DNA of 6,114 nucleotides from Chlamydiota bacterium (GTDB taxonomy: Bacteria > Auribacterota > UBA3054 > B51-G9), in the NCBI GenBank assembly GCA_003648225.1, contig QMOL01000192.1, positions 1-6,114 of the forward strand. The letters are read 5' to 3'. The notes beneath the pieces were generated by a model. That model worked only from the letters and a program-made list of their open reading frames with translations. It made no database searches and was not told the origin of the DNA. Of this stretch, positions 1-5,272 are shown one piece after another. The position numbers and the translations under genes were made by a program. The stretch's first letter is position 1, and each line of letters starts with the position of its first letter.

Positions 1-309
1 AGATTTTTCAATTCTTTCTCTTTCCAAACGTCTGCTTTCAAATTCTTGTCTTTGCTTTTCGAACTCTTCTTTTCGTTCGGCGGTTCTTTCAGCAGGCGAA
101 AATTTTTCACTAATCTCAACTAAAAGTTTAGCGAGATCATCAACAGCTTCTTCAGGCACAATAATAGTGCTTCTGAAGCGCCCGTCTTTTTCAGTTATTT
201 TTAAGAATCTGCCACGTTGGTTTTCCTTATAATCGACATAAAAGAATTTTTGAAAAGCGTGAATCTTTTCAGTTAATAAAACATCTTCATTTCGTGAAGT
301 ACTGTCCAT
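1..309 (-). CDS. PUR-domain (PurA-like/DUF3276-type) nucleic-acid-binding protein, 3' end cut by window
   Basis: The frame opens with ATG at 309 and runs without a stop for 103 codons to the window edge, so the C-terminus is missing. Residues about 16-69 look like a single PUR repeat. The stretch KFFYVDYKENQRGRFLKI (21-38) closely matches the FYLDVKxNxxGRFLKI core of eukaryotic Pur-alpha repeats and of small bacterial PUR proteins such as the Borrelia one. A beta strand (STIIVP, 47-52) and an amphipathic helix (EEAVDDLAKLLVEI, 53-66) follow, as the PUR fold expects. From about residue 72 the chain is almost entirely Glu/Arg/Lys/Gln and probably forms a charged helix or coiled coil. Family knowledge: PUR domains bind single-stranded DNA or RNA, usually as dimers. 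The start lies 2 nt after the rpsU stop, with only a weak purine-rich GAGAG at 316-320 as ribosome site, which suggests translational coupling. The biological target is unknown. Assignment to the PUR fold is fairly firm; a specific role is not. Confidence 0.8.
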   Translation of the reverse strand, partial: MDSTSRNEDVLLTEKIHAFQKFFYVDYKENQRGRFLKITEKDGRFRSTIIVPEEAVDDLAKLLVEISEKFSPAERTAERKEEFEKQRQEFESRRLERERIEKS

Positions 310-311
310 TA

Positions 312-542
312 TTATCTCTCGCTTCTGAATTCATTGGTTTGGAAACGTAAAGTCCCCATTTTTCTAATACGAACAGCGTTTCTTCTTGCAGCCTTGCGTT
401 TACGAATACGTTTTTCGCTTGGCTTTTCATAATAAGCTTTTTGGCGAACGATTTTCAGCACACCTTCACGGTCAACTCTTTTTTTTAGTCTGCGAATTGC
501 TTTTTCTACCGGTTCATTCTTCCTAATGGAAATAGTTAGCAC
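312..542 (-). CDS. rpsU: Small ribosomal subunit protein bS21
   Basis: This encodes a 76-residue basic protein of the bS21 family, a late-assembling 30S protein near the 3' end of 16S rRNA that helps translation initiation. Diagnostic parts are the N-terminal ISIRKNEPVEKAIRRLKKRV, then REGVLKIVRQKAYYEKPSEKR, and a poly-basic KRKAARRNAVRIRK tail, which is the typical S21 order. The chosen start is GTG at 542. It has an AGGAG Shine-Dalgarno six bases upstream (549-553), and the protein then begins at the position usual for the family. An in-frame ATG at 599 would add 19 residues with no family resemblance and would run across a leader stem-loop. About a dozen residues (GTLRFQTNEFRSER) follow the basic tail, making it slightly longer than the common 65-71 residues. 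It has its own sigma-70 promoter at 646-674 and is followed after 2 nt by the PUR-domain gene. Confidence in family is high; the GTG start is well supported. Confidence 0.93.
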   Translation of the reverse strand: MLTISIRKNEPVEKAIRRLKKRVDREGVLKIVRQKAYYEKPSEKRIRKRKAARRNAVRIRKMGTLRFQTNEFRSER

Positions 543-548
543 TCTATT

Positions 549-553
549 CTCCT
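549..553 (-). promoter_or_regulatory. Shine-Dalgarno site AGGAG of rpsU
   Basis: AGGAG lies six nucleotides (AATAGA) before the GTG at 542, an ideal spacing. It decides the start of rpsU, since no comparable site precedes the in-frame ATG at 599. It is among the strongest ribosome sites in the window; eda and the araC-type gene have none that I can recognise. Confidence 0.8.
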
Positions 554-583
554 GAGTATTTGTTACATAATTTGTATTGAAAG

Positions 584-620
584 TTTGGATCACCCACAAT
601 AAAGTGTAGTATTCTCCAAA
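584..620 (-). promoter_or_regulatory. Candidate stem-loop in the rpsU leader
   Basis: On the minus strand TTTGGA (615-620) can pair with TCCAAA (584-589), six base pairs. Inside this, ACT(A)CAC can pair with GTGGGT around a TTTATT loop, with one bulged A and one G-T pair. The result is a two-part hairpin of 37 nt between the inferred transcription start (about 639) and the SD of rpsU. It has no U-tract after it and so is not a terminator. It could be a control element of the leader, but the pairing was found by eye and may be chance in AT-rich DNA. Confidence 0.35.
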
Positions 621-645
621 AAGTCAATCTTAATAATCACACGTA

Positions 646-674
646 ATTATAACGAAAATAACTTTACAAGTCAA
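646..674 (-). promoter_or_regulatory. Sigma-70 promoter of rpsU and the PUR-domain gene
   Basis: On the minus strand TTGACT (-35, 669-674) is followed after exactly 17 nt by TATAAT (-10, 646-651). This is one mismatch from consensus with ideal spacing. Transcription should begin near 637-640, giving a leader of about 95 nt before the GTG of rpsU. The promoter lies in the 180-nt gap after ppdK, so rpsU need not depend on ppdK transcription. I see no clear intrinsic terminator between ppdK and this promoter. Confidence 0.8.
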
Positions 675-722
675 ACGGTATTTAATTTGAGATGTTATAA
701 GATTTTAAGGTTATTCCGATAT

Positions 723-3455
723 TTATTTTTTCCCGTATTTAATAGCTGCCTGCGCCGCCGCAAGTCTTGCAATAGGTACGCGGTATGGCGAACAACTGAC
801 ATAGTTCAAACCAACTTTGTGACAGAATTCCACACTTGCCGGATCACCACCGTGTTCACCACAGATTCCGAGTTTGATATTTTTGCGGGTCTTACGGCCT
901 TTTTCAACAGCTATTTTGATGAGCTCGCCAATTCCTTCCTGATCCAGTGATTGGAAAGGATCATTTTCATAAATTCCCATTTCAACATATTGACCAAGGA
1001 ATTTTGCGGCGTCATCGCGGCTGAATCCACACCCCATTTGAGTAAGATCGTTTGTTCCGAAACTAAAGAATTCAGCTTCTTCCGCAATTGCGTCTGCAGT
1101 CAGAGCACCTCTTGGCACTTCAATCATAGTACCGATTTTGAGGTAAGGAAGTTTTTTGCCTTTTTTCTTTGCGATTGCTTCATAAACATCCAGAACAATC
1201 TGCTTCTGATTTGTGAATTCTTTTACATTCCCTACAAGAGGAATCATAATTTCAGGTTTTGATCCTGTAACAGCATAAGCGGCTTCAATTACTGCCTGAG
1301 CCTGCATAGCTGTAATTTCAGGATAATAAATTCCCAAACGGCATCCGCGATGACCAAGCATTGGATTCATTTCATGCAATGAATTAACTTTATCTTTGAT
1401 CTGCTTAAGCGGAACACCCATAGCTTTAGCCATTTCCATTTGTCCTTTTTTATCGTGCGGAACAAACTCATGAAGAGGAGGATCGAGAAAACGGATTGTA
1501 GCCGGTTTGCCTTTAAGTGCTTTGAAGATTCCTGTGAAATCTTTTCGCTGTAACGGAAGAAGACCTTTTAATGCTTTTTTGCGTCCCGCTTCATCTTCAG
1601 CAAGAATCATTTTACGCATTGATATAATTCTATCTCCTTCAAAAAACATATGTTCGGTTCTTGTAAGACCAATACCTTCAGCGCCAAATTTTACAGCAAC
1701 TATTGTGTCATGAGGTGTGTCCGCATTTGTACGAACACCGAGCTTACGATATTTGTCAGCAAGTTTCATAATTGTGCCGAAATTACCCGTAAGCGAAGGA
1801 TCAGTTGTTTTGATCTGCCCCGCATAAACTGCGCCTGTAGAGCCATTCAAACTAATCCACTCCCCTTCTTTAATGGCCTTTCCACCCGCTTTAAAACTTT
1901 TTGATTTATAATCAATTACTACTTCTTCACATCCGGCAACACAACATGTTCCCATTCCACGAGCAACAACTGCCGCGTGAGAAGTCATACCTCCGCGTGA
2001 AGTAAGGATACCTTTCGCGACATCCATTCCTCCGATATCTTCAGGGGAAGTTTCTATACGAACAAGTATAACTGTTTTACCGCTTGCCGCTTGTTTTTCA
2101 GCTTCATTAGCAGAAAAGTAAACTTGACCTGTTGCAGCACCCGGAGAAGCAGGCAGCCCTTTAGCAATTTGTTTAGCGGCTTTTTCAGATTTCGGATCGA
2201 AAGTAGGATGAAGCAACTGATCAAGCGATTTCGGTTCAACTCTAAGCACTGCATCTTTTTCGGTAATAAGTTTCTCTTTTACCATATCAACGGCTATTTG
2301 TACTGCTGCTGCTGCTGTGCGTTTGCCTGTTCTTGTTTGAAGCATATAAAGATTACCGTTTTCAATTGTAAATTCAAGGTCTTGCATGTCTTTATAATGC
2401 TTTTCTAATTTAACGCGAATCGCATCAAGTTCTTTAAATGATTTAGGCATCGCTTCTTCAAGCGACGGGAATTCTTTCTTACGCTTAGCTTCAGTAACTT
2501 TCTGTGATTTTGCCCATTCTTTAGAACCTTTAAGAGTAATCTGTTGAGGTGTTCTGATTCCGGCAACTACATCTTCTCCTTGTGCGTTAATAAGGAATTC
2601 TCCGTAAAAGTATTTATTTGAACCTGTGGAAGGATCGCGTGTAAAAGCAACGCCTGTAGCACTATTTTGACCTGAATTTCCAAAAACCATAGTTTGAACA
2701 TTTACAGCCGTTCCAAGTAATCCGCGAATTTCATTCATCGCGCGATATTTTATCGCACGATCATTATTCCATGAACTAAATACTGCATCAATAGCTTCCT
2801 GAAGTTGTTTACGCGCGTCCTGAGGAAAAGATTTTTTAGCTTTCTTATAGACTTTTTTATATTCTGTAACAACTTGTTTCAAACCGTCAACATCAAGTTC
2901 GGTGTCAAGTTTGACTTTATTACGTTTTTTAACTATATCAAGTGCGTGTTCAAAATCATGATGTTTAATTCCAAGAACAACATCACCAAACATCTGCATA
3001 AAGCGTCTGTAAGAATCCCAAGCAAATCTTTCGTTGCCGGTAAGGTCAATTAATGATTGAAGAGTTTCATCATTTAATCCGAGATTAAGAACCGTGTCCA
3101 TCATGCCCGGCATTGAAATTGCCGCACCTGAACGAACAGAAACAAGAAGAGGATTTTTACCCTTACCGAAAGTTTTTCCGGTAACCTTTTCCAAATATTT
3201 GATGTTTTTATCAACTTCTTCATTCAAGCCTTTAGGCCATTTCTGACCTTGCTTGTAAAATTGATCGCAACATTCTGTTGTTAGTGTGAATCCGGGAGGA
3301 ACCGGAAGCCCGAGCGAACTCATTTCGGCAAGGTTTGCTCCTTTACCGCCAAGTAGTTCTTTCATAGAACTTTTACCTTCGGATTTACCGCCACCGAAGA
3401 AATAGATATATTTTGTTGTTTTAGCTTTTTTAGCTGATTTTTTGCATTTTGCCAT
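723..3455 (-). CDS. ppdK: Pyruvate, phosphate dikinase
   Basis: This cytosolic enzyme interconverts pyruvate + ATP + phosphate with PEP + AMP + pyrophosphate. The 910-residue protein is complete and of normal length for the family. The N-terminal ATP-grasp nucleotide-binding half contains MKELLGGKGANLAEM (31-45), VSVRSGAAISMPGMMDT (105-121) and YMLQTRTGKRTA (370-381). The central phosphohistidine domain contains GILTSRGGMTSHAAVVARG (482-500), with the phosphorylated His at 493 and the threonine that regulatory kinases modify in other organisms at 491. The C-terminal PEP/pyruvate TIM barrel has GAEGIGLTRTEHMFF (591-605), FFSFGTNDLTQM (796-807) and the active-site Cys865 in GICGEHGGDP (863-872). 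The first 15 residues are a Lys/Ala-rich leader (MAKCKKSAKKAKTTK) before the canonical KYIYFFGGGKSEG. The start has a good AAGGA site 8 nt upstream and a consensus promoter. No PPDK regulatory kinase gene is beside it. Function in glycolysis or gluconeogenesis depends on the host; here it could recycle pyruvate made by the neighbouring KDPG pathway. Confidence 0.97.
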   Translation of the reverse strand: MAKCKKSAKKAKTTKYIYFFGGGKSEGKSSMKELLGGKGANLAEMSSLGLPVPPGFTLTTECCDQFYKQGQKWPKGLNEEVDKNIKYLEKVTGKTFGKGKNPLLVSVRSGAAISMPGMMDTVLNLGLNDETLQSLIDLTGNERFAWDSYRRFMQMFGDVVLGIKHHDFEHALDIVKKRNKVKLDTELDVDGLKQVVTEYKKVYKKAKKSFPQDARKQLQEAIDAVFSSWNNDRAIKYRAMNEIRGLLGTAVNVQTMVFGNSGQNSATGVAFTRDPSTGSNKYFYGEFLINAQGEDVVAGIRTPQQITLKGSKEWAKSQKVTEAKRKKEFPSLEEAMPKSFKELDAIRVKLEKHYKDMQDLEFTIENGNLYMLQTRTGKRTAAAAVQIAVDMVKEKLITEKDAVLRVEPKSLDQLLHPTFDPKSEKAAKQIAKGLPASPGAATGQVYFSANEAEKQAASGKTVILVRIETSPEDIGGMDVAKGILTSRGGMTSHAAVVARGMGTCCVAGCEEVVIDYKSKSFKAGGKAIKEGEWISLNGSTGAVYAGQIKTTDPSLTGNFGTIMKLADKYRKLGVRTNADTPHDTIVAVKFGAEGIGLTRTEHMFFEGDRIISMRKMILAEDEAGRKKALKGLLPLQRKDFTGIFKALKGKPATIRFLDPPLHEFVPHDKKGQMEMAKAMGVPLKQIKDKVNSLHEMNPMLGHRGCRLGIYYPEITAMQAQAVIEAAYAVTGSKPEIMIPLVGNVKEFTNQKQIVLDVYEAIAKKKGKKLPYLKIGTMIEVPRGALTADAIAEEAEFFSFGTNDLTQMGCGFSRDDAAKFLGQYVEMGIYENDPFQSLDQEGIGELIKIAVEKGRKTRKNIKLGICGEHGGDPASVEFCHKVGLNYVSCSPYRVPIARLAAAQAAIKYGKK

Positions 3456-3463
3456 AAGTCAAA

Positions 3464-3468
3464 TCCTT
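3464..3468 (-). promoter_or_regulatory. Shine-Dalgarno site AAGGA of ppdK
   Basis: AAGGA on the minus strand lies 8 nt before the ATG at 3455 and supports that start. The reading frame has no other credible start nearby, and the conserved PPDK N-terminus begins about 15 residues in. Confidence 0.7.
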
Positions 3469-3530
3469 TTTAGTTTATAATTTTATATTCAATTAAAATT
3501 TCTTCTTCCTGCTTTTGCTATTAGTGGCGT

Positions 3531-3559
3531 ATTATATCAATTTAAGATATTAATGTCAA
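3531..3559 (-). promoter_or_regulatory. Perfect-consensus sigma-70 promoter of ppdK
   Basis: On the minus strand TTGACA (-35, 3554-3559) and TATAAT (-10, 3531-3536) are separated by exactly 17 nt, matching the sigma-70 consensus at all 12 positions. Transcription should start near 3522-3524, giving a leader of about 68 nt. It sits entirely in the 133-nt gap between the araC-type gene and ppdK, so ppdK is probably expressed strongly and independently of the sugar-acid genes. Confidence 0.85.
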
Positions 3560-3588
3560 CGGCAATGAAAGTCTATTAACCGGTAATT

Positions 3589-4485
3589 CTATTTCTTCTT
3601 TTTGTCTGCTGGCTTTCTTACACTGTCAATATATTCCTGAGGAGTGATGCCAATAGCTTGTTTAAATATTTTTATAAAATATGTTTGATTGTGATAACCC
3701 ACTTTTCTTCCCGCATGTTTTACTTTCACTTTTTCATTAAGAAGTATTCTTGACGCTTCCGCAATTCGAAGCTGTTGCAGGAAAGCTACTGAAGAATAAC
3801 CGGTTATTTGTTTAAAGGTATTCCGAAAAGTTGACAAATTCATTTTTGCTGCATTTGCCAGATTATCAAGGGTAATATTTTTAGCGAAATTTCGTTTCAT
3901 ATAATTAATAACCTTTTCCATTTTAACAAGAACATCATTTTTGGCAAGTTTAGATTTAGAATAATATCTACAAAGTTGAATAACAATATTTTTAAAATAA
4001 CTTTCAACCGATTGAGTTTTCCACGGAAGATTATAACGGCATTCTTTTTCATAAAACTTCAGTAATAAATTAAGTTCTTCTAATTCTTCATCATTAATTT
4101 TAAGTATAGATTTAAAATTAAAGTTTTTCCTCAATTGAGGATCTAGTCCGAAAACAATATTAAATCCTTTTAATCCATCAAATTCTCTTCTGATAGAATT
4201 AAAATAATCCATATCAAAAAGTATATAAAAAACTTGAAGATTATCAAGCTTTCTGAATGCATGCGCTTCATCTCCTTCTATAACAAAAATATCACCTCTC
4301 GTTAGCGTTGATTCACCTTCACGTGTCACATGTACTACTGAACCGTTCAAGATAAAAACAATTTCCCCGAATTCATGCTTGTGGAAAGGCAGCACCTTTG
4401 GCGGTTTAGGATTAGCAACATATAAATTTGTATTAGGAAGAAATGCGTTTTTACGAAAAGTGATTGGATTCGCTTTTTTATACAT
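3589..4485 (-). CDS. AraC-family transcriptional regulator with N-terminal cupin sensor domain
   Basis: The 298-residue protein has the usual length and order of a sugar-responsive AraC/XylS regulator. Residues about 20-95 form a cupin-like ligand domain: LPFHKHEFGEIVFILNGSV (32-50), then LTRGDIFVIEGDEAHAF (61-77), resembling RhaS/RhaR-type sensors, whose cupin pocket binds a sugar. A linker of about 100 residues follows. The C-terminal DNA-binding domain has two helix-turn-helix units: ITLDNLANAAKMNLSTFRNTFK (204-225) and VKVKHAGRKVGYHNQTYFIKIFKQAIGITPQEY (253-285). The second carries the family's G-(Y/F)-x-x-x-x-Y-F-x-x-x-F-(K/R)-x-x-x-G-x-(S/T)-P signature. The protein ends in a Lys-rich tail. 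No SD precedes the ATG at 4485, but no other start fits. A promoter lies just upstream, overlapped by a palindrome that could be its own operator. Position after kdgK-eda suggests control of KDG/uronate use; the inducer is not readable from the sequence. Confidence 0.92.
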   Translation of the reverse strand: MYKKANPITFRKNAFLPNTNLYVANPKPPKVLPFHKHEFGEIVFILNGSVVHVTREGESTLTRGDIFVIEGDEAHAFRKLDNLQVFYILFDMDYFNSIRREFDGLKGFNIVFGLDPQLRKNFNFKSILKINDEELEELNLLLKFYEKECRYNLPWKTQSVESYFKNIVIQLCRYYSKSKLAKNDVLVKMEKVINYMKRNFAKNITLDNLANAAKMNLSTFRNTFKQITGYSSVAFLQQLRIAEASRILLNEKVKVKHAGRKVGYHNQTYFIKIFKQAIGITPQEYIDSVRKPADKKKK

Positions 4486-4509
4486 AGATAGATAATCGTT
4501 TTGTTATTA

Positions 4510-4529
4510 AAAATTTTGTTACAAATTTT
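4510..4529 (-). promoter_or_regulatory. Candidate operator palindrome over the araC-type gene promoter
   Basis: The minus strand reads AAAATTTGTAACAAAATTTT. It is an inverted repeat of TTTGT and ACAAA around a central A, extended by AAAA and TTTT once one A is bulged. It overlaps four bases of the -10 box and covers the likely transcription start. The 8-mer TAACAAAA at its centre (4514-4521) recurs 15 nt downstream (4499-4506). A regulator bound here would block the promoter. The region is very AT-rich, so chance symmetry is a real alternative. Confidence 0.3.
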
Positions 4530-4553
4530 ATTGTTTTTTATTTATTTTGTCAA
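4525..4553 (-). promoter_or_regulatory. Sigma-70 promoter of the AraC-family regulator gene
   Basis: On the minus strand TTGACA (-35, 4548-4553) is followed after 17 nt by TAAAAT (-10, 4525-4530), one mismatch from consensus. The -35 box begins only 2 nt after the eda stop codon, so the promoter occupies the 70-nt gap. It gives the regulator expression separate from kdgK-eda, although read-through from eda is possible since no terminator is visible. Confidence 0.7.
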
Positions 4554-4555
4554 TC

Positions 4556-5227
4556 TCATCCCCTGATGGATTTTATTATTTTAATCGCATCGTTGACATT
4601 TGAAGTTAGCGCCGCCCAATCGCTTGTTTCAATAATTTCTCTTGTAATAAGTTTTGATCCCATTCCAACACAATAAGCGCCGGCTTGAAACCAATCATTA
4701 AGATTTTCTTCTGTAGGCATAACTCCACCGGTAGGCATAATGTTTGTCCAAGGTCGAGGCCCTTTAATACTTTTAATAAAGTCCGGTCCGCCAACTTGCA
4801 TTGCCGGAAATATTTTGACGAGTTCCGCTCCTAATTCTTCCGCGTAAGCAATTTCGGTTAATGTACCACAGCCGGGTACCCACGCTATTTTTTTTCTGTT
4901 GCAAACTCTTGCCATCTCGGAATTTAATATCGGCGAAACAATGAAATTCGCGCCCAACTGAATGTAAAGCGCTGTGGTAGCAGCATCTTCAACCGAACCG
5001 GCACCGAGAATCATTTCCGGTAATTCATTAACAACATATTTACTGAGTTCATTAAAAACTTCATGAGCGAAATCTCCTCGATTAGTAAATTCAAAAATAC
5101 GTGCGCCACCTTCATAACACGCTTTAACGACATTTTTAACAGTTCCTGCATCTGTATTAAAGTAAAGTGGAACCAAACCGGTTTTATTTGCAATTAAACA
5201 AACTTCTATTCTTGTGAATTTAGCCAT
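4556..5227 (-). CDS. eda: 2-keto-3-deoxy-6-phosphogluconate (KDPG) aldolase
   Basis: This class I aldolase cleaves KDPG to pyruvate and glyceraldehyde-3-phosphate, the last step of the Entner-Doudoroff and uronate pathways; related enzymes also act on 4-hydroxy-2-oxoglutarate. The 223 residues make a complete small TIM barrel. Visible active-site elements are GGARIFEFTNRG (40-51) with the acid-base Glu46 and Arg50, LGAGSV (74-79), WVPGCGTLTE (116-125), the Schiff-base lysine Lys138 in ELVKIFPA (135-142), and the phosphate-binding MPTGGV (164-169). The N-terminus MAKFTRIEV matches the Bacteroidota-type enzymes, which have a slightly longer form than the E. coli protein, and supports the ATG at 5227. 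No SD precedes it (CCATCTTACTACT), so initiation is leaderless-like or coupled to the gene before. It lies 45 nt after kdgK, the preceding reaction in the pathway, and is followed by the AraC-type regulator. Confidence 0.94.
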   Translation of the reverse strand: MAKFTRIEVCLIANKTGLVPLYFNTDAGTVKNVVKACYEGGARIFEFTNRGDFAHEVFNELSKYVVNELPEMILGAGSVEDAATTALYIQLGANFIVSPILNSEMARVCNRKKIAWVPGCGTLTEIAYAEELGAELVKIFPAMQVGGPDFIKSIKGPRPWTNIMPTGGVMPTEENLNDWFQAGAYCVGMGSKLITREIIETSDWAALTSNVNDAIKIIKSIRG

Positions 5228-5272
5228 AGTAGTAAGATGGATTAATGTTTTATTATGTAATATTTCATTGGA
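5228..5272 (-). other. kdgK-eda intergenic gap
   Basis: This is a 45-nt AT-rich spacer with no recognisable terminator, promoter or SD, consistent with kdgK and eda sharing one transcript. It contains a nine-codon ATG-to-TAA stretch (5242-5268) without a ribosome site, which I do not regard as a gene. Confidence 0.5.

Noticed and set aside
543..599. In-frame N-terminal extension of rpsU to an ATG at 599
   Set aside because: The extra 19 residues do not resemble bS21, there is no SD before 599, and an ideal AGGAG precedes the GTG at 542.
622..627. Second TTGACT in the rpsU leader as a further -35 box
   Set aside because: The only -10 candidate at suitable spacing (TTTATT, 18 nt) is weak, and a far better promoter lies just upstream.
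600..722. Terminator after ppdK
   Set aside because: Only a weak CGG/CCTT-type pairing with no stable stem or U-tract is seen; the notable element in this gap is the rpsU promoter.
2303..2317. Short GCT/GCA trinucleotide run
   Set aside because: It encodes the alanine run after GKRT in PPDK, where Ala-rich sequence is normal; too short to count as a significant repeat.
687..3053. Several plus-strand open frames of 66-105 codons opposite ppdK
   Set aside because: They are antisense shadows of a strongly conserved enzyme, with Cys/Phe-rich low-complexity translations, no SD and no family resemblance.
5242..5268. Nine-codon leader-peptide-like stretch (MKYYIIKH) between kdgK and eda
   Set aside because: No ribosome site, no attenuator hairpin and composition expected by chance in AT-rich DNA.
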